Source: Aquila chrysaetos chrysaetos (Eukaryota; Chordata; Aves; Accipitriformes; Accipitridae). From it: a stretch of 64,000 bases of DNA. Of the stretch, positions 1-15,479 are shown piece after piece (position 1 is the stretch's first letter; each line of letters opens with the position of its first letter). Where the stretch lies: assembly GCF_900496995.4 (NCBI RefSeq), contig NC_044011.1, forward strand, positions 11,254,041-11,318,040. The letters run 5' to 3'. The position numbers and the translations under genes are program-made. The notes under the pieces were generated by a model that was given only the letters and a program-made list of their open reading frames with translations, made no database searches and had not been told where the DNA came from.

Positions 1-3000
1 TTAACTGCATTGGTCAGAGGTACTGCCAAAACAACTGACAATGTAAGGATTTGTCTTCCCATGCAGGACAGAGCCACAGCTCTGACACCGGCTGCTCCTC
101 CAGAGTCCAGCAAACAGTGACAGGATGAGAGCACAGCTGGATTAGGTGGCACCATCAGCAGAGTTAGGTTTACAGCCTTTAAGCTTTTGATAACAAATAC
201 ATGTCAAATCTTTAATACTTGAGTGAGTTTCAAATGTATATGCAGGTATCCTTTCACTCTTTGTTTACTGACTTTAAGTCTAACCTTTTCCGGGCTTAAA
301 AATGGAAGTGGGTAAGGAGGGACTGGGCCTCTGTGGTACTCCAGGTTTGACCCAAAGCTCCCTGGCTTCAGTGGGAACCTCTCCTTTATCATGCCTATCA
401 CTGGAAATTTGGTTTGCAAGAAGGGGACTCACTGATTTAACAGAAAAGCAAGTTCATAGCAAAGCTAACCTATTTCTTTTACACCATCCATATGACAAAA
501 AGGAGTAGCATGAGCTGCCAACAGGCCTGATAAAGCCATTGATCCCAACAGATTCCTCCACACACATCCCTTCAGTCCCTCGTCCTTAGGAAGGAGGGAA
601 TACTAGTGCTTCTCCCCCAAGATGCACCTGAGGTCTCCCAGTGCTGACACTGCATCGCCCTGCAGGACGCCTGGCTGTCTCAGCTGGCAGCTCCAGTGAG
701 GCTCAGACCTTTCCTAGCGGGCAAGAAACTCACATTCCTTGGCTTCAGTGGATATTCAATTGGAGAAATAGCACAAATATCAACTTACAACTTCTTAAGC
801 CCTGTTTCCGAGATAAATCAGAGCCTAAGGATGCTTTAAGTGGTGCGGTCTGAATTTAATCTAACTGCAATCACAAATGTGACAGAAGCACAGGATAAAG
901 TTAACTGAGCTTGTTTTCCTCTAGATAATCCTTGTATAGGCTGTTCTCTAGCCCTAGCCAGAAGTTCAGTGATGGGAAGGAAACCTGCCTGAGAAAATCA
1001 GAACATGAACCCACACGGAGCAACTCATGCCATGGCAAGACATTGTCTGGAACAAAATGCACCCCTTCAAAGCTTCTGTCTTTCCACGCTGTGTTCATGA
1101 CTGTAGTCTCCACGTCATTTTCACCTCCAGTTTGTTCTTGTTTTCATATTCACACTCTTTATTCACCCAAAAGTGAGGTAACTTCTGTGTTTCTGACAGT
1201 CTAAAATGACGCTTACAGCACCTCAAAACCATGTCAGGAAAGTAAAGAGCAAACATAACATTGCCACAAACCTAACAGACCTAAAATTTTAGTTAGTCTC
1301 CTCTTTAAAATCAGGGTCACCTGACTCATGCTGCTTTTTTATGCATATTTTTCTGTCAAATCAGGCATTGAAAATACACCATCCATTGAAGAGAAGACGT
1401 GGACACCACAGAAGAGAAACCTGCCACACGGTGCTGAATCCTTGGAAGCCACGTCTCTCCTGGGACATCCCTGACTTCCACCTGCACGCGTGCACCACCC
1501 TTACGCACTTCTCACTGCCGCCTCTACAAAGCCTAGGGCCTTTAACTGCATTGGCCCCAGATGCACAGTTTAAACAATGTTAAAGCAGCCCGTTGGTATC
1601 ACAAGAGGTAACGCTTTCCTTCGTGGTGAGAAAGTGGCTTTAAGCCCACCACATCGCTGTCTCTGAGTGCAGGAGGAGAAGGTAGGAGAAGAAACGATCC
1701 CCTGAGAGATTCCCGAGGCAGCAGGATCCCCCTGAGCGACTCCACGGCTCCTTGGGGCAGACCCAAGGGCACACACGTGTGAGCATATCTGCCTGCATGG
1801 GCAGGATCCATCCGTCACTGGTGTCCAGGGCAAACCCATGGGTTTCAACGGCCCTTCCACCGCAAGCTTCTGGAAAGCAGGGCTCCCCCTTTGCCCTCCG
1901 CTGTCCCAGTCTGCTGCTCATCCCCCAAACAGTTCAAAGGCTGTCAGGGGTGCGGGGCTACTGGAAGCCACAACAACAGCAAAAGAAGGCACGAACACAA
2001 AGCTTGTGCCAGGATGGATATTATCCCTCTTGTAAAATATACGGACTCCCATGCTGAGAGCTGCCGCTTCTGAGCCATAATCTCTACATGTGTTTCTACG
2101 AGAAAGAATTGACCCCTGGTACAAATGCACATGGTAAAACCCACCATGGCAGTAGAAAGAAATGACATCATCTGCTAGCACTGCTCCATTTATCTGAAAT
2201 TTCTGATGGTTTCATAAAAACATGGAATAAGACAAAAAAATTGCTCAGACCGACTTAATCTCAGCAGCTTTCTCATATTCTGTGAAGCTGCCACCAAGGG
2301 AAAGCTTTCTTTAGAGACTTCCACGCAAGGGAACATACGCAGAGCTTTAAGTTGAAGATGCAACCAGCCACAGCTGCTGCTTCTCCAAGCACAGCTGATG
2401 CCCACACAGGTATGGCTAGACAGGAAGGGTAACCCAGCTGGGCAGGATCACAAGCCCACAGACGCCCTTCTCTCCAGCACTGACACCAGCATGGAGCTTG
2501 CACGATGCCACTCTGCCCCATCTGGACGTGGGACCTGGGTCTGGGAGTCACTGCATTGCAGCCTACCCATGTTTATTCTCACCCCTGTACGGATGGCTTG
2601 CAGATGAACCAGCCTATTCCCCTCTAGGTGGGCCTCACAGGATGCCCAAAGGCAAGGTCGTAAAAAAAAAAAAAATAGAGTATTGTTTCTAGGCTGTCAT
2701 GCATCCCCTCCATCACTGCTCCCCTCCCCGTGTCCCAGCAGCCTGAGGTAGCTTTGAAGTGGGTTGGCAGGGGACACAAGCCAGAGCCAAAGCATGTGCT
2801 CCTGTGAGCCAACCTCTGTCCTGCTTCCTGCAGGTATGGCCATTGATCTCCAAGGAGGAAAACACACCTACTAAAATTGCACTGCTCATTAGGAGGCTAA
2901 CTAAACCGTGGCGGCATCTTTATGCTGTGCACCTGGATTACTTCTTATGAACCTAAATCTTCACTCCATTGCTCTGCTTTCATGTTAGTGCAATCTCGTT

Positions 3001-6000
3001 AAAATCAGTGGCACGTTACAGAGGCAGTCAAGTGAAGAATAAGGCCCTGCTCGTTCAAAGGCTGAAGAAAATACTGTGCGTAATTATCCTGATGGGAGAT
3101 ATGGACTAGGCTTATGGAAAGTCACAGCAGGCAGTGCAGTTCTCTTTCTGCACCAGCTTTCACTCCAACCTCATCAAGCAGTGGCTACCCACATCCATAA
3201 AGCACAAAGCTTTATATGCTTAGTTCATATTATTCACTTTATCTGTGAATTGTATTTTTAATGAAATACTCCTATTCAAACACATAATTTCCTTCCAAAC
3301 CTCACGCAGCTCTTGGCTGCTGGGATGTTTTATGGCAGATCGTCAAAGCAGGAGACAAATGCTAACCTTCTCTGTACTGTCGGGTTGTGGGGAGGATCTG
3401 ACAACTCTCAGCCACCTTCACATTAACATCCCCACTCTACAGAGCCTCTGAAAAACCCATTCATCTTGGGCACTTTAACACCCACCAAATGGATTACATC
3501 AGTCATTTGTGGAAACAGTGACAAGTGTTAACCAAGCCACAATTAGCCAAAAACTCATGGCTTCAACTGTTCTTTAGATACCTGGGATTTTGAAAATCCC
3601 ACAAACTGTGATTTTCACACACAGAAAAAAAAAAGAAAAAGGAAAAGGAAAAAAGGGTCAGTGAGACATTTCTGAAGCAAAGATTAGCTTTGGATCCAAG
3701 TTGTTGGCAAGCTGGATGGCGTGGCTCTGCTTTTGGTTCATTCCTTTATGCATATCACAGACTTCACCAAATCATCCTCCTTAAGGGCTCTGGATTACCT
3801 GTATGTGGGCGGTGTTGGTTTACACCTCTCTCCAAAACCACCTCAATATATCTAAACCTGCTCCCTTACCCTGTAAAGTAGCACAGATTTTTTAATCTAC
3901 TAGAGATTCACATGTTTATGTAAAGTCTTTCCATTCCATCTCTAGTTGAAGTGCACATTCAACTTTCCGCTAGAAACTGCCAAAAATGCCTGAGACTCGC
4001 AAAGTCAGAGTGTAGGAATTCAAGTTTCATCATGTATTGAAGGAAAAAAAGAAAGTTAAAACTCTCCTTTTTTATTTCACATTGCAAACCTTTCATAAAT
4101 CAGAAAGGTTTGAGAGATTCCCAAGGTACAGGTTTGCTAAGAACAAAACGCTGGCTCAACATTAGTCTCTGCTCTTTCATTAGCAGCCCTCAGAGATTAA
4201 GTTTCTTCACAGGGATTGGAAAAAAAAGTCCTAAAATAACACAGTCTTTGCTTCTTCCTCTTCATGAAAAATGCAAATAAAAAACACTAAAACATTATTT
4301 ATCTACCTGTAATATAAACCTGTTCACAATACATGTCTTGAAATAACACCAGCCCTGATTCTTCTAAATAACTTTATTCCACATTACTTATTGTAAAAGA
4401 TCTTCCAAAAAGTACACCCATAGCTTTGTACCCTGGAAAGGGAAGCTGGCAGCACACACTCCAAGTCTTCCAAAGTGCAAAACTCATAGGTACTAGATAA
4501 AACACAGGCCAAGGAAATGGCCAGAATAGTATTATCACTGTTCTTAGGAGCTCTGCACTAGGTTGGGCTCAGATAAGAAATGGATAGGCACAGATCTTCA
4601 TTACTGATAAATGACCTTCTTATTTCATTTCATTTTCAAATAGCAAACTTCTGCAGTCATATTCAAAGGATGCCTTCATGCAAAGCCCTGGGTTGTGTTA
4701 CACATTATAACTAGTCCTATCATAGCTAGGCAGACATGACTGAGGCAAATGGCAGCAGCCACTTGCAATCACCACATCAGTTTACACATCACGGTCTGTC
4801 AACTACTAGCTGGGATGGTCAGCAAAGATTTTACCCAATTAATACCCTTGAAAAGCAGCTGAACGTATCGAAAAGATGCACTCACAGCTCTGCAGGTTTG
4901 TAAAAGAGAATCCATGCCATCTTCCTTGATTCAGCCCAGGGATATCTAGAACTGAAAATACAAATATCTACAAAGCAGCTGGTGGTTTGGCCCCCAAAGT
5001 TGTGGTGCAAAACTTGCGGCTTCTCCCCATGCAGCACAGAGCATCTGTGACCAGTGGGATATACAGCAAGAGGGACATCTGGGGAAGAAAATCAACCCTT
5101 CAAGTCAACGAACTCTCTGCAAAAATCAGGAGAGCAAGTCTCAAGAAGGACCATGATAGACTTCCAGAGTCTTTAACATGCCATAGCTAGCAGCCTGCCA
5201 GAACCATACATCACCAATGTGCACGGACTCGTATTTTGTGTTATTCATGTATCCTTGTTTGAACACCCGAAGTGGGAGATTTGGAAGGAGGGGTGGAGTG
5301 AAAGGATGTATGGATACGGTACACTCTCTGACTGCTGCTAGGTGAAGCTCTGACACTGAGCTGGCACTGGTGCAGTTCAGAGGAATGAAGCTTTCAAATA
5401 CCAAAACACCCATCTGGCATTGCCCACTTTGCTTGTGAGCTCTGAACATCCCATCGCCAACAGTCCCTATAATGAGCTCCTGCTGAAAACCAGCCCTTAC
5501 TTCTATGACAATAACATATCGCCGCTACTAGCAAGGCAAAGAAATTTGCACTGCTTTACAAGTAGCTTAAGCAACTCGCTACTGTCTTCTGGGTTGGCCA
5601 TCTGCTACCGTTCAGTAGCACAAACATTTTGTTAAAGCAGCAAAGCTTCCTGAAACACAGTGATTTCCTTCCATAGAAAGGGGCCCCAAATTGCTCAAAA
5701 GCTTCTACAGACATTTCAAAGTTTCACTGTTTGCCTTCTCAGTTTTTACAGGGACTGCTTGTAACGATAACGAAATTCGGAAAAAAAAAAAAATATATTT
5801 ATACAGCACAAACAGCTTAAAATATATATTTGCAAGAGGCCCTCTTGCTGAAAAAGCCAAATGGTTCCTTTCTCATTGCCAAAAATCTTGCAAACCCTAC
5901 GGCTAATTTTATGGAGGCTCTTATGTTTGGCTTCATAGGGTCTGTTTCTGCCACCCTTACTGCAATTATTAGCAGCTTGTTCTGCAAGGCTCTGGTCTTA

Positions 6001-9000
6001 AGAAAAAAATCATTTCCCCCCAAGGGAAGCAACAGGTAGAATGGTGGAAACATGCTAAAAATAATCCCCCCTCTCTTCAGGCACACCATCTTCTTCCAGA
6101 AACATCCATACTAACCCATCAGTTACTCTGATGCTTACCCCACCAGACCCTGGGGTCCATCATTATCTGAGCTCTCACTTCAGCTCTCCCCACCGGGCTG
6201 ACATCCTTCCTCTCTCCCTGCTGGTGCTAGGAAAAAAAAACCATACTTGTTTTTTGTTATATTTCCTTCTCCCTCCCCTCTGCTGACACATACATGGATG
6301 GTTCCTTCCCTCCATTCCCAACAGGGAGTGTGGAAACCATCCTCTCCCAGACGTGCTCCCACTGAACCGCTGTGCAGGCACAGCCATGCCCACACCAGCC
6401 TTCCTGCACAGCTACCTCTGCCCCGTGCTAGCACAACGTGGGACAGCTGGCTTGTCACCACCACAAGGAAAGACCTAAGCCAGTACAAAGCCATTCTCTT
6501 TTAACTTTTCTGAAGTGGTGGTCTGAAATCTATTTCCAGCCCTCCAAGGTTTTAACACTCATTCCCATTCCCCTGTCACATCATTAGCTGCAGGTTTCCA
6601 GCCTGACCTGCACAGCGTGGTACCAAACATGACCAGAACCCCACAATGTCTCACACCACTCATCATCCCTCCCCGAGGGTAATTTAAACAAACTGTTTTA
6701 GCAGAGGAAAGAAGCGAGTGTGTTTGCGGAGGTGTCTGGCCCTCAGCAATCGGCACTTCCAAGGGCATGACACGTCCTCCACTGGGAATTGAACTGCTGG
6801 GAGGGCGGCTGAGGAGCACGTATGGTCTGAGACATATCATGGCAATAAACAGGTATTACCTTGCACTCAGCAACTGAAACCCAGCAGCTCTGCCCCTGAC
6901 TGAGAAGGGCTTTCATGAAGACGCATGCAGTGCCTGCTGAGCGGTCGGTCCCCTGGCACCAATTTAAGCATGCACTCGTGTTCTTGGAGGACCAGCTTGA
7001 CTTATGGTAGCCATTAAGAGTGAAGAGCAGGAACTTGGTGCCCTGGCACAGCAATCATCACATTGCAAACAAAAAAGTACATTACTATACACATCTGACA
7101 AGAAAATTTGGCTTGCTAATACTGCTGTTTAAGGTTTAGACTTTCTAGGTTTTCAATACAGTTGCTGTGCCATCACAGAAGAGCTTATTTTTCTGTTTAA
7201 TTTCATTTTCTGTGGCTTTGTTTCTTTGGGAAGAAAGCAATTTCTTCTGTGTCTGCAAGCACCAGATACTTCAAGGGATCGATGCCATTCAGAACCTTCT
7301 TGGTGGGTCATCGTGGTAGGAAAAGATATTCAGGTCTTTACAGCCATGCACTCCAAGGGCAGCTCTTCCCCTCTCCTCTGCTTACATACAGCTTTGGGTC
7401 TGAGACTCAGGAGAAGGGCTCCAGCATCACCAAAGCTGCCCTAAGATCCTACAACATAGCAAGTATCTAGATTGATAGTAAATCATTTCACTCGCAAAAC
7501 AAACAAGTTAAGGAACACAGAAGTCAATAAAAAGCAGGAATTAAAAATCACTTTCTAAACAGTCCCAAGCAGACTCTGAAATTCACTGACTGGAATAAAT
7601 GGAAAGCTGGCATACTCCACATTTTCAGGCTTTCCTCACCTGTGCTCACAGTCTCTTTCACCAGAGAAACGTCACCTGATCACCAAGCCAAATTTATCCT
7701 CAAGCACCTCTCTGTGGTGCAGCGGGATTAACATCCCCAGATTGGAGAGGCAGACACCAAGGCACATCACTTTGCAGGTTCGATCCAGCAAAATTACATG
7801 CATGTACTTCCTTCACCAGTGTCCAGTGATTTCAGGGAGTACCACCACACACAGCAGATAAGCGTGTATTTAAGCGTATCACAAATCACAGCCCAATACA
7901 CAATAGACAAGCGGGAGTCTACAGCAGGGACGACATCAGAACCCATGTCCTGAGTCTCAGAGGGGAACTTGAGCCCACGCACCCCTCTCCACCTCAGGGG
8001 ACAGTCAGCTCACTGCTTTGCAGGGATGCTATGTGCGATGACAGTACAAAACCAACAGCCTCTTACTGAGGTTTGATAAAACCCTGCAGAGATACTACTG
8101 AGCATCTCACAAAAGATTTCAGTCATTACTTCTTGTTTCAAAAGCTTCAAGTAGAAGAGAACAGCAGCTTAGATTGGGCAGTTCTCCAGCACCACAGTGT
8201 GGGAAAAAACATTCAACTAATTTTTAAAACAGGGCCAACGGAGCCCAGAAAAGGTGAGATGTCACTTGAAAAGTTTGTCCCGGACCTATGAATGTAACCA
8301 GGTCTTGTGATCGCCAGCCCGCCTCCCCAGTAATAAGACCTCAGACACTTACCAAATATGTATATTAAAAATATATGCAACCTGAAATCAGGCTGAAGTC
8401 TCAGCCCAGCCGAGCCAGATGGAGCCTTTCCATCACTGCCATTCGCTCTTAAATTGTTTATAATACATTTACTTTGAGAGACCAGAAACGTCAAACCGAC
8501 AGCACAGGGAGGAGAGAAGGCGACGCGAAGCTCAGCTGACGCAGACGGTAAGGCTGCGAACAAATAACCCACAGCACCCACTCCTGCAAAGTCCGGCAAG
8601 CCTTCTGCCAAGTCCCTGGACCGCTGTTGGCTTCATGCTGCTACAACCTCTCCGTGCGTGAGCTGCGGGGCCATCTGCAAAGCATACGATGCTAAAGACC
8701 ACACAATTATGTCACCAAACTCGGCATGGCTTCAAAAGGTGATGAAAGGGAAAGGCATTCAGATTACGTGAAAGTGCAGCTCAACTGTTCATGCAGGGAT
8801 GGATTCTGATGCTGTTAGGTATTTCAGCGGGGCTGCCATGTGAAGCAAGACACTACCCAGCAGAAATAACAGCATCTAAATCCAGCCCTCCATCTATCTG
8901 GCCGCAGCCTTCATGCTGCGATGCTCTGGCCCAAGGACCTCAGCAGCACAGGCAAAACTAAATGCTGTCTTCCCAAGGCTGAAAACACAAAGCCTGGCTA

Positions 9001-12000
9001 CTTCTGCTACCGGAGAGCAGAGACCAGAGGGCAAACGCCCAGGGCTGGCTGCTTCTGACGCTGCCGGAGGGGCAGCAGGGGTGGGCGTGGGGTGCTGCTC
9101 CCACGCTCCCCTCCTTCGGCAGCGGGAGCATCCGGGGGCTCTGTGAGGGCTGGCCAGCTGGGTGGCAGGGCTCGGGCTGGGAGCTGGGTGTTGTGAGCCA
9201 CCAGCCACGGCAGAATGGTTTGCCAGTCACATCTGCTGCTTGCTGTTGCGGGAGTTTTAAGGTAAACTCAGTAGTTGTTGCCTGTTACCAAGTAAAGCCC
9301 TTCCCACGGTGTACGCCCTTCCAAGGATGCCACTCTGAGAGGAGGGATAAAGCACTTCACTGCAGAGTACCACAACTAATTATATTGTCTGTTCAATTTC
9401 TCTTATTTTGGTCTTCTTTTTAGAGACGAGGAAAAACTAACATTGCAGCTCCAGCAGTTCTGCACTTTCTCCCCAAAAAAAGTTTCAGCCAAAATATTGC
9501 AGCCAACTTTAGAGTAAACATGACGACAAATAACCATTTGAAGAGTTGCCTCTTATTTTACAGCAGATGTATATATTAAGAACAACTGACTCCGCCAGTG
9601 GAAAAACAATCAGTTTAATGCCAGAGAAATACAACAGTCGGAAAGATTTGCTGGAACTGGGACCATTGCAAGATGCCCAAGAGGACTTGATGACTGAGTA
9701 ATAGTGAAATAGCTGCACTGGAACAATGAAATATGAACACACTCCACAGTCCTCAAAGAGTAATTTACTCTGTTTAATGAAGAGCTGATTTGATGATCAA
9801 GTTACTCACTGAAGAGGGGTGATTTAAAACACACACTTCTCCAGATTGCTTTCTAATACGTACATAGTTAAATCTGGATGTACCCTTTAGGTTTTCTTCC
9901 AGGGCGAGAAGCAGCTTGGACCGCCTTCCTTGTAACAGGATTTCAGTATTTCATCTGATGCAACTAACAATATTACCTCTGTTTAGGAAAAGCTCTCTGT
10001 TTAGAGCACGCAGTTTCTACATGACTTGGGTCTTTCTTCCACCTTTCCTTGTTTCTCCACTCGTTGGGGCTATTTGCTTTAAGTATAGACCAACTCTGCC
10101 AAATGCAAGCACCTACACCAAAACGGAGCCAGAGGCGCAGACCGATTTCAGAGGCACTGAAGCGCGGTCAGTTCTTAGCGCAGCACGGGGTTGTGACACA
10201 GCCAGGGTGCGCACCCCGACCTGGCACGCAGAAGAGCTCCTGCGTCCCACAGCACAGATGTAATTTGTGAAGGGCTAACAGCGGGCCAGGGGTTATGAGT
10301 TCGATGAGAGTGAGGTAGGGTGACTGCTGCTCGGGAAGTGTATGATAGAACCTACACAGATTTTAACCGTCCTGAAAATGCTGTGATCGGTACAAAACAT
10401 GCTGAAGCTTGAACATATATTTGCAGAAACTCTGAGGGGCAGAGGAAGAGATTACATTACATCCCAGAGAGCAGTCCCAGGGAACCAGGGAGGAGGAATC
10501 AGTGTCTGCAGAGCTATGCGCGTCAGAAACCCAGAAGCCACGTGCCTTAGGAGGGCAGGACACAGGAGGAGAGGTCTGGAGAGAGGTGGGTACCAGGACC
10601 CGCTCCACGATGAAGGAGGCAGAGGGAGCTCAGCAGCCTGTACAGGTCTTGCTGAGGACCGCAGGCACAGGAGCTGTCAGCACAACCTCCCACCTCCCCA
10701 GGCAAGACAAGACCATGCAATGAAGGGGCCGCCATGTAAACAGTTTGATGTTGCTCTTGTTAACTCTGCTACCAGTATAGTAGTTAAGCACTCAACCGTG
10801 TGGTCCGCCATAGAAAAAGCTCCTTTTCATTACAAGCTTGTCTAAAGTTTAGAGGAACCAGGGAAACCTGACACTTTCCAGGTGCTTGTATGCCCCCAAA
10901 GGAAATGAATCCAACTACAGAGGTGCTGCAGGCAAATGCTGCTGGTGCCTGCAAGTAGGAATAAATGCGAGAGCTGGGATCAGAGCATCAGGAGTCCACC
11001 TAGCCAGGTACAGAGTCAGTGCAAAATCCCCTTGCTCGTCTAAATGCCTCTTTGGTAAGAGGCAGGCAGCGCAGATGCAGACTAAACCATACCGTCCCTC
11101 TAAATCCCTAGACATCCAGGGTGTGGAGGAAAGCTTAGAAACGTGTGTCCCGAGACTCAGAGAACAGACAGCAAAGCAAAAGATCTCAGCAGTTCTTATT
11201 TTTTAAATCTTGTGCTTTTTAAGCCACTGTCTTGATCTTGGCAGTGCTTATTTTGGCACTGCAGTTTGTGAACATTTGACACACACTGTAGGTTTTGCAG
11301 CCAACAGCGCAGCAGAATAAGCGGCAGTATAGCAAACACGTATAAGAAAATATAAACGTGATTTCAAAGGCTTTATACTGGGTCACGCATAGCAAAGGAT
11401 CTTCCAGGCGACCTCCCATTTCTTCAAGAGACCCATCACTCCTCTATTGCCCTGAAAACGTAAGCCATACCACTCCTCAGAGGCTACGGTGTCAGTGCAA
11501 ACATAGCCTCAATGCAAGTTCTCAGCCCACATGGAAGCAGAATACTTGGGCTCCTCATGAGCCAGAGGGAAAGGATCTCCCCAGCTTCAAGATCCGCTGC
11601 TCCCCTCTGGATTTCACTGCCTCACAACCCAGCGGTTCATCCCTCTCTCCCGTGCTGGGCAGGGGTGTGGGCTGCAGAGGCGAAGCAATCTCTCATCTTG
11701 GGGAATAAGGAAAACACTCATAGTTCCACACAAATAAAATTTCAACTGCGCTCAAGGAATAAAAGCAATCCTGTAGCGCAACACACCAGTGAAACCGTTG
11801 CTGCTTCACGGGGCTGTAAAACAGAAAAGACAAGTGGCGATTTGGGGACGAGAAAGGCACAACAGGGAGTGCTGGTACCTGCCTGAGGGATCAGCGCAGT
11901 GTCTGCAGGGCTGGGACTGCCCTCTCAAGGCTGCACAAGAGTGCAGTACGCTTGCGACTTCAGGGAGAAAACAGCAGCACAGAGCTTCCCAAGACGAAGG

Positions 12001-15000
12001 CACATCGATGTCTACGCCATTCCCTCTGGAGAAGTGAGCACTTCACCTGCTTAGTGCATTAGCGGTCTACAGGAGGCATAGCTAAACATCTGTGCTCCCT
12101 CCTTCCCCTCAGCAGAAATCACACGAGCAACAAGTGGTAAATGTTCCCGTGATACATGCATGCACCTAGTTATGGCTGGTTCGCTTGGGCAGGCGAGGGG
12201 GGAGTTAAGGAATACTAATTTATGAAGACAGGTAACTCCAGTTAAACAAACTCCTAACATCTCAAAACTAAAAAGAAAAAAAAAGGTACTGGTTTGGCTG
12301 CAGGTTTTTGAATATTTGGGATAACGCTCAGGCTACTAATCACAGGCTCACTCTGGAGGTCTTTGGTCAGGAAAGGTTCCTGGTTATACCTGAGCTGCAG
12401 CAGTGTAAATTTAAGAGACCCAATGCCTGATGCCAGCACATCCCAATGCCACCTTAGCCACACTCCGGAGCACTTCCCCAGTGATGGAGAGAGCTGGGTG
12501 ACACAGCTTCTCCCTGGAGAAACCATGGGTCCAGGTCCTGGACATGCACCAGAAACTGAGCCTGCTGAAAATACTGCTTCGCTTCATTGAACTGAAGACA
12601 ACAGACCACCTGCAGATAGCTACACACAACTTGGTGCAGACATGAAGTCCAACCTCAGTTATCTTGAGACTCAGAAGGCACTTTTCCTGTTTCAGTGTCC
12701 TGCATGAGAAATATCAAAGTCACTTGAGCACTGAGTGTGTCTGAGGAAGGAGCTGTATTTTTGGGACATATGAATGCCCACTCAACGCACTGGATCATAC
12801 AGACAAGATCCCATTCCCTCTGCTGGCAGAGAGAAAGCATGCCACGTCTTTGTTCTGCTGCACGATCTACTCAGACCCCCTCTATTTTCTTTCTGTATAG
12901 ATCAGCTTCTGAAAGCATCTTCTTAACCACATGTCCAGCCAGCCTCAAAGCATGTGCTGTCTGAAGAGCTGGAATTACAGACTTGGACGGCACAAGGGCT
13001 TTCATACCTCTGACACACCCAGAGGCTGGTACAGAGCTATACAGTTAAGACCATTACAGCATTGTCCTACATAACTGAGAAGATACATTCCTTAGAGCTA
13101 AATGAAGTGGAAAATTCCGTTGGAGACCCTTCTGCTTTCTCTGTTTATGTCACACAGTCTAGACAAGGAGGGAAAATGAGAGTTAGTGCTGCTGTCAGAA
13201 AGGCTCTCGCTCTGAGCACAGCCTCTTCTGTTGGGTTCTGTTTGGGTTCCTTCCCAAATTTCTCCGACCGGCCACAGGTGGTGCTTGAATATTGTTTGTA
13301 TAAAAGCAACCAAGGAGGGTTTCTACAGGAGGACTGCTTTCCGCCGCCAGTATCCATCCTTCCACACACGGGTTCTGGCAGCAAGCAACAAAAACCTCTC
13401 TTGGCAATACACAAATGGGATCTGCCCCTAAGCTGGCTCTAGTACAACACTCTTCTCTTATGCTTCCTTGGCCCGAGAGGCTGCCCACAGCAATGCTGGG
13501 CAGACGTTCCATTTTGATAAAGAGAAGCACCATCAATGACAGCACCAGCCCAATGCCAGACCCTCACTGGGAAAAAACCTTTTCTTTCTTTCCCTGGACA
13601 AAAATTGAAGGGCTCTTTCATTTCCTTTGTCGAAGCCCCTGCGCTGAGCCAAGGCAGCCTCCCCGTCTCCCAGACACGGCCCTTGGGCAAAGGCTCCAAA
13701 GTGCAGAGTGAGTTTGGGACAGGTCACCTGGACAGAGTGAGTGCTGGAAAGGCGAGGAGGAAAGGAGGATGGGAAGGGACCATTTCAAACACAGCTAGAA
13801 GATGAGAAGCAGGGTCAAAGGCAGCAAAGGCACTCAGCAATAGCTTTTACCCCCCTGAGAAAGGACTCCAGCACCCACCAGCCCTCCTGCCTGAGACTGC
13901 ACTTGTTCAGGGCACAGTCCGGGTTCAGTGGCTTATAAACTACTCTCTAGACTGGAGAAGGAAAGTGGTGCCCACTCAGCGTGGCCAGCATACCACCAGG
14001 GACAAGGAGCACACGTGCAGCCCACACCCAGTCCTGTATAGCTGCTCTGGGGTTAAGAGCTCAGCGTTCCCACTCCAGCAGGTTTTGGTGCACTCCAGAG
14101 GTCCGTAGCTGGGAAGCACGCAGAGCTCTGCGCAGCGCTATGCCAAGACATTTGGGTTTGTTCAGAAATTGGCGTGGTTTTACAGCGCATTGGTGTGGGA
14201 CTGCAAACGAAGAAAGACTGCATGGATGTTACATCCAAAATTTTCAGTGAAGTTGCAGACTCCCGTAGAATCACTTTAGACATTACACAGTCAGAGAAGC
14301 AAAAGCCTGCCTGTGCTCAACAGCTAGCATTTCTCCTCAGAGGCTGTGACATTTCCGATGGATGTTGCCCATGCTACCAGCACACAAACTCCCCTGCTCC
14401 CTTCCCTCCTTCCCCTCTCACTTGCCAGCAGGCAGCCCCAGGGACAGCAGATGCAGTTCCCCCTCCATTTCCCACTGCCACAGAGGAGCGCTACTACAAA
14501 TCCACTTCCAGGAGAGTGATCCCAGGCTTAAGCTGGACAGGCACAGCACGTCATGGGAAGAGAGACAGCAGTGGATACATGGGTACCTGCCAGCAAAGCT
14601 GCTCTGCCCTCAGCCTCCTGCAAACACACCCCGCCACTACTCTGCGACCATGCACCCTGCGAGCCGCGCACCTTCGGCAGCCCACGAAGAGAGAGAGGCC
14701 CGCACAGGGTCTTCAAACCAGGCTCAGAGATCTTTTCCTTGCTCCAGGTTAAGCAGATCTTTCCAGTTTGTTTAGCTGCACGCTAAAACTCACCAGGAGC
14801 TGCGGGTGACATTAGGTCCTGGGCTCTCCTGCCCAGCCCAGAGCTGCTGGGGGGCGAGATACTACCGTCCTTGGCTGGCTGCTCTGCAACTACAGCACCA
14901 GGCTGGAGATGAGACAGCCACCACATCCAGAGCCAGGCAGCAGGTGTCCCCGTACCGTCCCGGCCGATGTAACCTCAGCAGTTAAAATCTGGTGCTGAAG

Positions 15001-15479
15001 TGCCTCCGTTATGTCCCTCTATACCCTGTCTCTAGCCGCGGCTCTGGTGCAAACACCTTGTGAGCACAAGCTAAGACAGATTCGGGGCTCAGCATTGCCT
15101 GCGGTGCAAACAGTGCCGCAGGGGCTGCAGTTCACGTACGCTGTAACTTACACACGGGGAAGGACGGGGAAGGTCTGCCACCCCAGCACACAACCCCACC
15201 TCCAGAGCAGTTTTAACCAGAGGCTGAGAGCCCGGGGAGTCCCGACAGCAGCCCCAGCCTCGCCCAGGCTGATCCAGGGTCCGATCCACAGGGCTCCGGC
15301 GGTGGGAATGAAGAAAAGAGGGATCTCGCCTGACTTTCCAGGGAGATGCTCCGCAGGGGAGCTGCCCGCTGTCAACGCCGTTAACCGCGCAAGCGGGGCT
15401 CTCCCGGCGAGCCCAGACGGGACGAAGGGACCGGCACCCGGTGCCAGCGGGAATAAGGCACCCACGGGCTAAAGGCAAG
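1..15479. other. Non-coding stretch left of the CpG island (possible large intron or intergenic)
   Basis: Both strands were read for known protein families and interspersed repeats, and no coding exon was recognised. Open frames are short, overlap on both strands and look like chance. Short A-runs occur near 2661, 3626, 5779 and 12271. No CR1 or LTR copy is evident. If the CpG island at 15.5-16.6 kb is the promoter of a minus-strand gene, this stretch is the start of its first intron. A strong minus-strand splice-donor match lies at 8353/8352 and could mark an untranslated exon. Confidence 0.5.

Noticed and set aside
7715-7786. tRNA-like A box (TGGTGCAGCGGG) and B box (GGTTCGATCC) 50 bases apart
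   Set aside because: The T-arm does not pair properly and no acceptor stem forms, so it is neither a tRNA gene nor a clear SINE.
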